Shown: positions 6,804 through 14,597 of the stretch, in pieces
How positions within the stretch are numbered: the stretch's first letter is position 1
Layout: the number at the start of each line of letters is the position of its first letter
NCBI RefSeq assembly: GCF_029223865.1
Contig: NZ_CP119520.1
Coordinates: forward strand, 5,518,001-5,582,000
Reading direction: 5' to 3'
DNA: 64,000 nucleotides
Source of the DNA: Telluria mixta
GTDB taxonomy: Bacteria; Pseudomonadota; Gammaproteobacteria; Burkholderiales; Burkholderiaceae_D
Made by a program: the position numbers and the translations under genes
The notes under the pieces: model-generated
The model's input: only the letters and a program-made list of their open reading frames with translations
Databases searched by the model: none
Told to the model about the DNA's origin: nothing

Positions 6804-9479
6804 TCAGCTCTCCTGGGTGCGTGGCAGCGCGGCGCCGATCAGCGCCAGGTTCTGGATGGCGGCCAGGCCCCACTGCGCCGTCTCGTTCGTACTGACCCAC
6901 GGGACTTCATCGACGGGGTTCAACACGTCCGGCCCGGCCACATGGACCGTGCGGAACGGCCGTTGTTTGCCTTCGCCCGCGAACTCCTGCCACGCGCGCC
7001 GGGCCAGCTCGAGGTCCTGGCGCTTCCAGGCCGCGTACGCCGTCAGCCGCGAGTGGCCGACGTACAGCGCATGCGTGGCCCCGTGCGGCGCGCCCAGGCG
7101 CCGGCGCTGCTCCTCGACCGGCGCGTTGAACAGTTCGCAGTACTCGAGCCAGGCCCGTTCGAACGCCGCGTCGCCCGTCAGGCGTATCAGTTCGTCGAAG
7201 ATCTCGACGGCGCCGAACACGGCGTTCAGGTGCAGCGCCTTCACGTCGCTGCCGATCATGTTGTGCAGGCGCCCGGTGTCCGGCTCGTAGCCCATGCGGT
7301 CGCCGTTGAAGAAGCCGTGCGGCATGGCGGCGATGTCGCGCATGCCGGCGAGGATCTTGTCGCGGTAGCGCGGATTGCCGCTGCGCTCCCACTCGGTCAG
7401 CCAGTTCGCCACGAGCGACGCCCAGTCCGTGCCGAAGCTGATCCGCGCGGGATACGGGCCCTTGGGCGGCTGGTTCGCCAGCTTGCGCACCGGGTCGACG
7501 GCGTCCAGCTTGCGGTCCGCGTCCAGCACTTCGCGCATGATGTCGCCGGTGCGCTCGTCGCCCGTCAGGTAGTAATAGAAGCGCCGGTAGACCGCGGTGC
7601 TGATGCGCACCTGCTTGGCGCTGCAGCCCCAGTGCTGCACGTTGTGGCGCGAGCCGAGTCCCGCGAAGCGGCCCAGGTGGTACGTATCGACCTCGCTCGT
7701 GTGCCGCACCATCGCTTCGCCCATGCGGAAGATGTCCGCGCGGCCCGTGCGCAGGAAGCTGTACCAGAGCCACAGGTCGGGCGACAGTTCCGAATTGTCC
7801 CAGGCGAACCCGCCCACGTCGTAGCGCCAGTCGTGGCGGTCGGCATCGTAGGTGTGGCGGATGTCGCCATAGTCCCAGAAGCCGTACCAGCGGCGCTGCT
7901 CGACTTCCTTGCGGTAGAAATCGAAGCGCGCATCCAGCTGGTCCTCGATGGCCGCGCGCGCCGGCGTGCTGCGGTCCGGCAGCGACCACAGGGCGCCGAA
8001 GACCTGCGTCGCGAGGATGTGCGCGGGGGCGGGCACGAGCTGCGGCGGCGCCTGTACCGCCTGCGCGATCTCGACCATGCGTGCGCGCGGCGGTGTCGCC
8101 TCGAATGCCCACAGCGTGATCTCGCTGCTGCGCGCGACGCCCACCGGCGTGCCGAAGCCTTGTTCGTAATCCTCGTACGTGATCTCCAGGCCCTGCAGTT
8201 CCCCGGCATGCGTGTCCATGCCCATGCCGTCGTGGTAGAAGCGCAGGTCCATTGCGGGCGCGTCCGGGGACCACATCCAGACGGTCGCGCGGGCCGTGTC
8301 CGTGTGTGCGTCGCGGATGTCCAGTTGCGTCGGGTGGCGCTGCCAGAAGTCGCGCAGGCCGAACGCCACGCCGCCGGAGGCGCCGCCCACGTAGCCGCAG
8401 CCGGGCGCGCGCCGGCCCCAGGCCGAATCGACCCAGCCGCAGCCGGTCTTCGTGCGCTTGCGGATGCGGAAGCTGTCCGCCGACAGTTGCGACAGCGAGA
8501 CGTCGCCCCAGGCGGGCACGAGGTGCAGCAGCGGCGCGACCTTCTCTGCGACGGGCGGGCAGCGTTCGCCCCCCAGCTGCGCGCGGCGCACGTCCGCACC
8601 CGGCTCGCGCCGCAGCCCGGTCAGGTTGCGTACGCCTTCGGCCCACAGGCCGCCGTCCTCGCCCGCGAAGCGCACGTGGCGGTCGTGCAGTTCGTCGCGC
8701 AGCGGGACGTCGAACGTGAGGCCGATGCCGCGGATGAAGTCCTTGTTCTCGTCGCCGTCGAACACGAACGTGTGCATGATGCGGATGGATTCGGCACCGG
8801 CGTACAGGTACAGACGGACGGTGAACGGGAGCCAGGCACGGTCCTTGTCGCGGTGCCGGCCTTCGAGTTTCAGCACGCTGCGCACCGGGCCGTCCTGTTC
8901 CAGCGTGACCTTCCCGATCTCGCTCACGAATTCGGCGCGGCGTGCGGCGCCCTCCGGCTGGTCGTCGCACAGCGCAACGAGGCGGACGTTGCGCGCGATG
9001 TCGCGGCCGGCGCGGCGGATGGCCGTGACGAGGACGGGGCCGCGTGCGGGCACCGTGCATTCGACGACGCCCGTGCCCGCGACGAAGCCGTCGGCCGAGC
9101 GCCGCACGGTGACGGCATGGTGCGCGCGTGCGCGGCGCGTGCCGGGACGCACGCGCAGGGTGGCATCCGGACGGCCGCCGGCGCCGAGTGCATGTGCCGT
9201 CCATTTCAGCGAGCCGTCCGGCCAGTACGCGAGCGGCCAGCTTTGCGCGGGCACCTCGCCGGCGGCGCCGTCGACGACGAATGGCTGTCCCTTGCGGACG
9301 GCGCCGCGCGGCCACGGCACGCCGAACGTCGTGCCGGCGCTGAAGGCCGGGGCGCCTTCCAGCCAGGCCAGCGCCGCCCCGTCGGTTGGCCGCGCAGGCG
9401 TGGCCGCTGCCCGGGCCGATCCGCCCAGCGGCAGCGCGGCGGCCAGGGTGGTGGCCCGGAAAAAGTCGCGCCGGTCCAT
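6804..9479 (-). CDS. Exo-rhamnogalacturonan lyase family protein (PcRGLX/PL26-like)
   Basis: An 891-residue protein beginning with a twin-arginine type leader (RRDFFRATTLAAALPLGG). The early segment AWLEGAPAFSAGTTFGVPWP and the WPLAYWPDGSLKW motif are typical of the N-terminal beta domain of the PcRGLX family; the C-terminal half (WWYSFLRTG-like helices, NPRYRDKILAGMRDIAAMPHG) forms the alpha/alpha toroid. The family releases unsaturated galacturonosyl-rhamnose from the ends of rhamnogalacturonan I. The start was placed at 9479, where ATG overlaps the TGA of the upstream DUF4861 gene (ATGA); a longer in-frame extension upstream is only antisense-free sequence inside that gene. The enzymatic assignment is by family resemblance, not by catalytic residues. 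Confidence 0.8.
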   Translation of the reverse strand: MDRRDFFRATTLAAALPLGGSARAAATPARPTDGAALAWLEGAPAFSAGTTFGVPWPRGAVRKGQPFVVDGAAGEVPAQSWPLAYWPDGSLKWTAHALGAGGRPDATLRVRPGTRRARAHHAVTVRRSADGFVAGTGVVECTVPARGPVLVTAIRRAGRDIARNVRLVALCDDQPEGAARRAEFVSEIGKVTLEQDGPVRSVLKLEGRHRDKDRAWLPFTVRLYLYAGAESIRIMHTFVFDGDENKDFIRGIGLTFDVPLRDELHDRHVRFAGEDGGLWAEGVRNLTGLRREPGADVRRAQLGGERCPPVAEKVAPLLHLVPAWGDVSLSQLSADSFRIRKRTKTGCGWVDSAWGRRAPGCGYVGGASGGVAFGLRDFWQRHPTQLDIRDAHTDTARATVWMWSPDAPAMDLRFYHDGMGMDTHAGELQGLEITYEDYEQGFGTPVGVARSSEITLWAFEATPPRARMVEIAQAVQAPPQLVPAPAHILATQVFGALWSLPDRSTPARAAIEDQLDARFDFYRKEVEQRRWYGFWDYGDIRHTYDADRHDWRYDVGGFAWDNSELSPDLWLWYSFLRTGRADIFRMGEAMVRHTSEVDTYHLGRFAGLGSRHNVQHWGCSAKQVRISTAVYRRFYYYLTGDERTGDIMREVLDADRKLDAVDPVRKLANQPPKGPYPARISFGTDWASLVANWLTEWERSGNPRYRDKILAGMRDIAAMPHGFFNGDRMGYEPDTGRLHNMIGSDVKALHLNAVFGAVEIFDELIRLTGDAAFERAWLEYCELFNAPVEEQRRRLGAPHGATHALYVGHSRLTAYAAWKRQDLELARRAWQEFAGEGKQRPFRTVHVAGPDVLNPVDEVPWVSTNETAQWGLAAIQNLALIGAALPRTQES

Positions 9480-10693
9480 CAGCGCGCCGACAGGCTCACG
9501 CGCACGGGCGCGGCCACGCGGGCGGCCTCGTCGCTCACCGTGCGCTGCCATTGTTCGCGCGACGTGATCTCGCTGCCACGCGTCCATGCCGCGCCCACGT
9601 AGTAGCGCAGCGGCTGGCCCGACGTGGCCGGCGCCAGCATGAACGCGTTGCGCGCATCGGCGCCGAAGGCCGGATTGCCGGCCGAGGGCAGGATCACGGC
9701 CACGCCGAAATCGCCGCTCTTCTTCTGCGCGACCCATTGGACGAGGGCTTTCGCCTTCGCGTCTTCCGTGAACGTGGACTTGCCGTCCTCGCCCTTGTCG
9801 GCGGGCGCCTTGTTCAAGCCGACGGCTGCCTGCAGCGGGGCGCTGCCGGCGAACGTGAACGTGCTGTCGATGCGGTCGAACCAGTGGCCCGCGTCCACCG
9901 TGAAACGCTTGACTTCGGACACCTTCGTGCCGCCCGCGTCCCAGCCGTCGTAGGCCAGCTCGAAGATCGCGCGCACGGGGCCGTTGGCCAGCACCTTCCA
10001 CCGCGTGAAGTTGATGCCCGAGTACAGCTTGCCGCCGGCCCAGATGCCGGTCCCGCCGGCGCCCATGGTCGTGCCGACGTTGTACATGTCGATGCCTTCG
10101 CCCTCGTCGTGGTGGTAGTGGTCGTGGCCGATGTTGTACCAGCGGTCGACGATGGGGTAGGGCACCCGCTTGAACCAGATATCGAGGCCGCTCGTCTTCA
10201 GCACTTCCTTGTCCGTACCGGCGGGCGCCGGGGCGGCGAGGGCGGGGCCGTACGTCCGGTGCGCGACCTTGTCGTTTTCCCACGCGAAGTCGTCCAGGCG
10301 CTCCGGCACGATGCGGGCCCAGACCTTGGTGGGGAAGGGCGGCACGACGGCGTCCGTCTTTTCGACCGTGAACGTGGCGCTCTTTTCGCCCGGCGCGAAG
10401 TCGTGCTGGAACAGCAGTTCGCCGTACGCGACGCCGTTCTTCTGCGGGTCCTTGGCTTCCGGCGCCACGTTCGTCACCTGGTGCGGCAGCACGCGGCCGG
10501 CCGCGTCCTTCACGACGATGTGCTGGATGCCGGCATGGGGCAGCGCGTCGTTGACGCTCTTCCAGGGAACGGCGATGGTTTCCGCCGGCCGGGCGATGGC
10601 GAGATCGTGGGTGACGGTGACGGTCAGGCGCTCGGCGGCGTGCGTGGACGTGGCGATGGCAGCGAGGGCGAACAGCGGCAGGGAAAGTTTCAT
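9479..10693 (-). CDS. DUF4861 family secreted protein of the pectin operon
   Basis: A 404-residue exported protein with a signal peptide (MKLSLPLFALAAIATSTHA). The DUF4861 family is recognised from the strand-rich start (PWKSVNDALPHAG, HQVTNV, LLFQHDF), and from the His/Asp cluster GHDHYHHDEGEGIDMYNVG near the centre, which looks like a metal or substrate site. The family is common in pectin and alginate utilisation loci of Bacteroidetes and Proteobacteria but has no established reaction. The start at 10693 was chosen because it begins a clean signal peptide; no strong ribosome site is visible. It is the first gene of the five-gene operon, behind a sigma-70-like promoter. Confidence 0.8.
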   Translation of the reverse strand: MKLSLPLFALAAIATSTHAAERLTVTVTHDLAIARPAETIAVPWKSVNDALPHAGIQHIVVKDAAGRVLPHQVTNVAPEAKDPQKNGVAYGELLFQHDFAPGEKSATFTVEKTDAVVPPFPTKVWARIVPERLDDFAWENDKVAHRTYGPALAAPAPAGTDKEVLKTSGLDIWFKRVPYPIVDRWYNIGHDHYHHDEGEGIDMYNVGTTMGAGGTGIWAGGKLYSGINFTRWKVLANGPVRAIFELAYDGWDAGGTKVSEVKRFTVDAGHWFDRIDSTFTFAGSAPLQAAVGLNKAPADKGEDGKSTFTEDAKAKALVQWVAQKKSGDFGVAVILPSAGNPAFGADARNAFMLAPATSGQPLRYYVGAAWTRGSEITSREQWQRTVSDEAARVAAPVRVSLSAR

Positions 10694-10736
10694 CGTGCGT
10701 GGGCGGCGTAAGGGTCCAGTGGGAATATGCCCGTCG

Positions 10737-10766
10737 AGTATCGATTCGGCGCCTCGCAAGTGTCAA
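10737..10766 (-). promoter_or_regulatory. Sigma-70-like promoter of the pectin operon
   Basis: On the minus strand a perfect -35 box TTGACA (10766-10761) is followed after 18 bases by GATACT (10742-10737). The predicted transcript start is roughly 40 bases before the ATG of the DUF4861 gene at 10693. No clear operator palindrome lies beside it. Confidence 0.5.
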
Positions 10767-10980
10767 CTTACGGGCGGCCGCGGGCGCCATTCAATCAGCG
10801 GGTTGAGCGATGGTCTTTACGCCCATGACCCGCAAAGCCAGTGTTTTGGCTCGCAAGGACAAGGCGCCGGGCCGTGGAATGCACGGGCTTTCAATTACTC
10901 TAATGGTGCTTGACGTTCATGCAACGTGGACGGAGGCAGAGGAGACACCTATATAGGTCGGAAAGACCGGAAGGGCAAAC

Positions 10981-11631
10981 ATGAGAGACAAGTACAAGCT
11001 CGTAGGGCCGATCTACGACTGGCTCAGCGCTTTCTACAGCGGCAAATCGATCCACCGCTGCAAGGTCGCGATGCTGGACAAGCTGCGTCCGGGCGACAAG
11101 GTGCTGTTCGCCGGCGTAGGCCACGGCCGGGATGCGGTCCACGCGGCGCGGCTCGGCGCCGAGGTCACGGTGGTCGACCTGTCGGCCACCATGCTGAAGA
11201 AATTCCAGGCCAATCTGGAACGCGAAGGCATCGTCGACGTGCGCATCCGCCAGGTGCACAGCGACATCATGCTGGTCGAGGAATTCGAACAGTACGACAT
11301 GGTCGTCGCGAACTTCTTCCTGAACGTGTTCGAGCAGGACATGATGCTGCGCGTGCTCGCACACCTGATCCGCCTGGGGCGCCCGGGCGCCCACATCGTC
11401 GTCGGCGATTTCTCGTTCCCGACCGGGAACGTGTTCAGCCGCGTCGCCAAGACCCTGTACTGGTACGGGGCCGTCGGCTTCTTCTGGCTATTCGCCGGGA
11501 ACGCCTTCCACAACATCTACAACTATCCGGAGTGGATGAGAAAGTTCGGCCTGCAGGTCAGCGAACAGAAGCACTACAAGCTGCTGCTGCTCGACTGCTA
11601 TTGGTCGGTCATCGGCCAGAAGCCGGCCTGA
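10981..11631 (+). CDS. Class I SAM-dependent methyltransferase
   Basis: A 216-residue methyltransferase. Motif I VLFAGVGHGRDAVHAA is at about residues 41-56, motif II VTVVDLSATML follows, and the MVVANFFLNVF segment is motif III/IV. The first 30 residues (YDWLSAFYSGKSIHRCK) resemble UbiE/phosphatidylethanolamine methyltransferases. A hydrophobic stretch (TLYWYGAVGFFWLFAG) suggests a membrane-near or lipid substrate. GGAAGGG lies just upstream of the ATG. The next two same-strand genes encode a DUF2156 protein and an acyl-CoA reductase, so I infer a lipid modification pathway; the true substrate is unknown. Confidence 0.8.
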   Translation: MRDKYKLVGPIYDWLSAFYSGKSIHRCKVAMLDKLRPGDKVLFAGVGHGRDAVHAARLGAEVTVVDLSATMLKKFQANLEREGIVDVRIRQVHSDIMLVEEFEQYDMVVANFFLNVFEQDMMLRVLAHLIRLGRPGAHIVVGDFSFPTGNVFSRVAKTLYWYGAVGFFWLFAGNAFHNIYNYPEWMRKFGLQVSEQKHYKLLLLDCYWSVIGQKPA

Positions 11632-11641
11632 GACCGTGAGG

Positions 11642-11722
11642 CGTCGTTCCCGCGGAAGCGGGAACCCATACTGAGCTGACCAGGGAGACTCGGCATGGAT
11701 TCCCGCCTGCGCGGGAATGACG
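11642..11722. repeat. Paired REP-like palindromic repeat
   Basis: Two inverted arms face each other: 11642-11668 and 11696-11722. Each is itself a hairpin: TTCCCGC-GGAA-GCGGGAA in the first, ATTCCCGC-CTGC-GCGGGAAT in the second. The reverse complement of one arm matches the other in most positions (CGTCrTTCCCGCG core ending near CCCA/TCCA). It sits between the methyltransferase and DUF2156 genes, and a second pair of the same family is at 46151-46238. Confidence 0.75.
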
Positions 11723-11757
11723 GTACTGCACGCCCATCGAATCCAACCGGAGCCCAC

Positions 11758-12765
11758 ATGAGCCAACACGCAGTCGCGCTCGAGCGGCGCATCGCCGCCG
11801 ACCTGTCCCATCACGATACGGCCAGGCGTGCCGCCGTCCTGCGGCAATACGGCGGCCACGCGCTGTCGTTCTGCACCATGCAGCCGGGGATGTCGTATTT
11901 CGAAGTGCCCGGCGTCGGTTATATCGCCTTCGCGAAGTACTGGGGCATGCGCTTCGCGCTGGGAGAGCCCGTGTGCCCGCCGCACCTGCGCGACGCGATG
12001 CTCACCGCGTTCGTCGACCGCTATCCCGACGCCGTCTTCGTCCAGGTGGGCAAGGGCGTCGTCGACCACCTACATGCCCGCCACGGCTATTACGGCACGC
12101 AGTTCGGCAGCGAGTCGCGCCTGGACCTCGCCACGTTCTCGCTGCGCGGCGCGCGCAAGCAGGTCATCCGCACGGCGATCAATGCGGCCCGCGCGGACGG
12201 CATCGAGATCCGCGAGGGCGGCTTCGACCACGACGTGCGCCGCATCTCCGACGCGTGGATCCGCACGCGCCGCTGCAAGAACAACGAGATCCGCTTCCTG
12301 ATCCGGCCGATGATCGTCGACTACCGCGAAGGCACGCGCTACTTTTACGCGTACCGGGATGAGGAAGCCGTCGGCTTCGTGTTCTTCGATCCGCTGTACC
12401 GCGACGGCCGGCTGGTCGGCTACGTGCCGAACATCTCGCGCTCGTCCGCGAACTTCCGCCAGGGCCTGTGGTACGCGCTGATGGCCTACGCGATCGCGCG
12501 CTTCCAGGAAGAAGGCGTGCCGTGCGTGGACCTGGGCCTGACGCCGCTGATGCTGTCCGACGGGATCGAGCCGCAGGAATCGCGGCTGCTGCGCGCGACC
12601 CTGTCCGTGATCCGCGAGCGGATGGATTTCCTCTACAACTTCAAAGGGCTGGAATTCGCCAAGTCGCGCTTCCAGGGGCAGGTCGAAAAGACGTATTGCT
12701 GCCACCGGAACGCGTTGCCGGCCCTCGCCATGACGGCCATGTTCCGCCTGACGCGGATCATCTAG
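11758..12765 (+). CDS. DUF2156 (phosphatidylglycerol lysyltransferase C-terminal-like) protein
   Basis: A 335-residue soluble protein of the DUF2156/LPG synthetase C-terminal family, which has a double GNAT fold. Diagnostic stretches are ALSFCTMQPGMSYFEVPGVG near the start, the FVQVGKGVVDHLHARHGYYG region, and VDLGLTPLMLSDG followed by LYNFKGLEFAKSRF near the end. Relatives transfer aminoacyl or acyl groups to lipids; here the membrane flippase half of MprF is absent. The ATG at 11758 was chosen (GGAG six bases upstream) because a longer frame starting at 11695 only translates the REP-like repeat. The acyl-CoA reductase gene follows after 15 bp. Confidence 0.75.
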   Translation: MSQHAVALERRIAADLSHHDTARRAAVLRQYGGHALSFCTMQPGMSYFEVPGVGYIAFAKYWGMRFALGEPVCPPHLRDAMLTAFVDRYPDAVFVQVGKGVVDHLHARHGYYGTQFGSESRLDLATFSLRGARKQVIRTAINAARADGIEIREGGFDHDVRRISDAWIRTRRCKNNEIRFLIRPMIVDYREGTRYFYAYRDEEAVGFVFFDPLYRDGRLVGYVPNISRSSANFRQGLWYALMAYAIARFQEEGVPCVDLGLTPLMLSDGIEPQESRLLRATLSVIRERMDFLYNFKGLEFAKSRFQGQVEKTYCCHRNALPALAMTAMFRLTRII

Positions 12766-12780
12766 GCCACGGAGACCCAC

Positions 12781-14385
12781 ATGACGACCACCATCAACGA
12801 GGCAGCCGCCGCGCTGCCCGACGTGCGCGACGCCTTCGCCGGCAAGCGCATCCTGCTCACGGGCGCGACGGGCTTCGTCGCGAAGGTCCTGCTGGAAAAG
12901 CTGATCCGCACCGTGCCCGACATCGGACGCATCGTCCTGCTGATCCGCGCCGGCGGCAACGGCGACGCCCGCGCGCGCTTCGAGCGCGAGGTCGCGGCAT
13001 CGTCCGTCTTCGACCACCTGCGCGCCGTGCGTCCCGCCTGGCTGGAACGGTTTCTCGCCGAACGCGTGGAATGCGTGACGGGCGAGATCACGGCGCCGGG
13101 CTTCGGCCTCGCGCCCGCGCGCTTCGCCGAGCTGGCGCGCGACGTGGACGTGGTCGTGAACGCGGCCGCCAGCGTCGACTTCCGCGAACCGCTCGACGAG
13201 GCGCTGGCCATCAACACGCTGAGCCTGCGCCACGTGACGGCGTTCGCGCGGGTGGCGAACGCGCCGCTCGTGCACGTGTCGACGTGCTATGTGAACGGCT
13301 ACAACCGCGGCGAGATGCGCGAACAGGTCGTGGCGCCCGCGGGCAGCGCGCGCGGCGCGATCCCGTGCCATCGCGACGGCTGGTACGACGTCGACGCGCT
13401 GATCGCGTCGTTGCAGCGCAGGATCGAGCGCGTGCGGGCGAAAGCCGGCGGTGCGGATCCGGAACGGCTGCGCCGGCGCCTGACGGACCTCGGCATCCGG
13501 GAGGCCCAGCGCCACGGCTGGAACGACACCTATACGTTCACCAAGTGGCTCGGCGAGCAGGTCGCGCTGCGCGCCATGCACGGGCGCGCCCTGACGATCG
13601 TGAGGCCTGCCATCATCGAAAGCACGCTGCGCGAACCGGCGCCCGGCTGGATCGAGGGCGTGAAGGTGGCGGACGCCGTCATCCTGGCCTATGCGCGCGG
13701 CAAGACGAGCTTCTTCCCCGCGCGGCGCGAAGGCATCATCGACGTCATCCCCGTCGACCTCGTGGCCAACGCCATCGTGCTGGCGGGCGCGGAGGCGCTG
13801 TCGGCCGCGCCGGACCGGCGCATCTACCAGTGCTGCAGCGGTTCGACGAATCCGCTCGCGCTGGGTGAGCTGATCCGGCTGCTGCAGGCGGAATCCAAGC
13901 GCAACTGGCGCAAGTACGAGCGCCTGTTCCATGCGGAGCCGAAGCACGATTTCCGCACGGTCGGCGAGGGGACTTTTCGCTTTTTCATGGGCGCGTTCGG
14001 CATCGGCGCGACCGCGTGGAACGGCCTGCGCCGCCTCGTGGGCGCGCCCGGCGCCACGCGCGCGCTGGAGAAGCTGCGTACCACGCGCCTCCTGGCGCTG
14101 ACCTTCGCCTTCTACGCGCACCCGCGCTACCGCTTCCACAACGCCGGCCTGCTGGCGCTGGCCGCGCGCTTCGGGGAAGAGGCGCGGCAGCTGTATCCGG
14201 TGGATGCGCGCCTCGTCGACTGGGAAGATTACCTGTGCCGCGTGCACATGGCAGGACTGAACCGGTATGCGCTGCGGCGGAAGGATGCGGTGCCCGAGGA
14301 GCCTGCGACCGCCGCTGCGGTGGCGGCGGCCCCGGTGGACGAGGGCGCGGAAACGCTGGCGGTCCCGGCCACGGCCTCGCACTGA
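12781..14385 (+). CDS. Fatty acyl-CoA reductase (extended SDR, NAD_binding_4)
   Basis: A 534-residue reductase. The NAD(P)H motif GATGFVAK lies at residues 28-35, the catalytic Tyr-Lys pair in YTFTK at 251-255, and HVSTCYVNGYN carries the active-site Ser/Thr region. The C-terminal 160 residues match the sterile-like domain of male-sterility/FAR proteins. The family reduces fatty acyl-CoA or acyl-ACP to aldehydes and alcohols for waxes or ether-type lipids. The last 30 residues are an Ala/Val/Glu-rich tail. It is third in a same-strand set with the methyltransferase and DUF2156 genes; I infer a common lipid product. Confidence 0.82.
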   Translation: MTTTINEAAAALPDVRDAFAGKRILLTGATGFVAKVLLEKLIRTVPDIGRIVLLIRAGGNGDARARFEREVAASSVFDHLRAVRPAWLERFLAERVECVTGEITAPGFGLAPARFAELARDVDVVVNAAASVDFREPLDEALAINTLSLRHVTAFARVANAPLVHVSTCYVNGYNRGEMREQVVAPAGSARGAIPCHRDGWYDVDALIASLQRRIERVRAKAGGADPERLRRRLTDLGIREAQRHGWNDTYTFTKWLGEQVALRAMHGRALTIVRPAIIESTLREPAPGWIEGVKVADAVILAYARGKTSFFPARREGIIDVIPVDLVANAIVLAGAEALSAAPDRRIYQCCSGSTNPLALGELIRLLQAESKRNWRKYERLFHAEPKHDFRTVGEGTFRFFMGAFGIGATAWNGLRRLVGAPGATRALEKLRTTRLLALTFAFYAHPRYRFHNAGLLALAARFGEEARQLYPVDARLVDWEDYLCRVHMAGLNRYALRRKDAVPEEPATAAAVAAAPVDEGAETLAVPATASH

Positions 14386-14597
14386 CGGACAGTGCGGCAA
14401 GCCGGACCGGCTTGTCCGGAAAATCTGCAACTAACCGACATGTGCCCAGACCCACCACACCAACCCCGCCACCAGCACGCGGGAGGGGCAGCGCTATTCG
14501 ATGTAAATATGGCGCCCTGTCCGGCGTGTCTGCGCTATGATGTTTGCCCAAGGGACGCAACGCACAAGCGTCCCCGGCCGGTTCTCTGGAGGAGGTC

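Noticed and set aside
5367..9602. A very long plus-strand open frame (over 1400 codons) antisense to the pectin operon
   Set aside because: It runs opposite to four well-supported genes, encodes an Arg/Ala/Val/His-rich string without domains and results from high-GC codon bias, which removes stop codons in the antisense frame.
10801..10900. Possible c-di-GMP (GEMM) riboswitch because of CGCAAAGCC at 10831
   Set aside because: The other conserved elements of the aptamer (GGCAAACC, the GGTAGGTAGC arm) are missing.
10812..10958. A 48-codon plus-strand frame upstream of the methyltransferase
   Set aside because: No ribosome site and no conserved character; it looks like noncoding leader.
10909..10960. 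Promoter TTGACG ... TATATA before the methyltransferase
   Set aside because: The two boxes are 34 bases apart, twice the allowed spacing.
11695..11757. Upstream start for the DUF2156 protein
   Set aside because: The extra residues are the translation of the REP-like repeat; ATG 11758 has GGAG at the right distance.
14399..14419. Hairpin CCGGAC/GTCCGG after the acyl-CoA reductase gene, as terminator
   Set aside because: Stem is short, competing pairing exists and there is no U-run.
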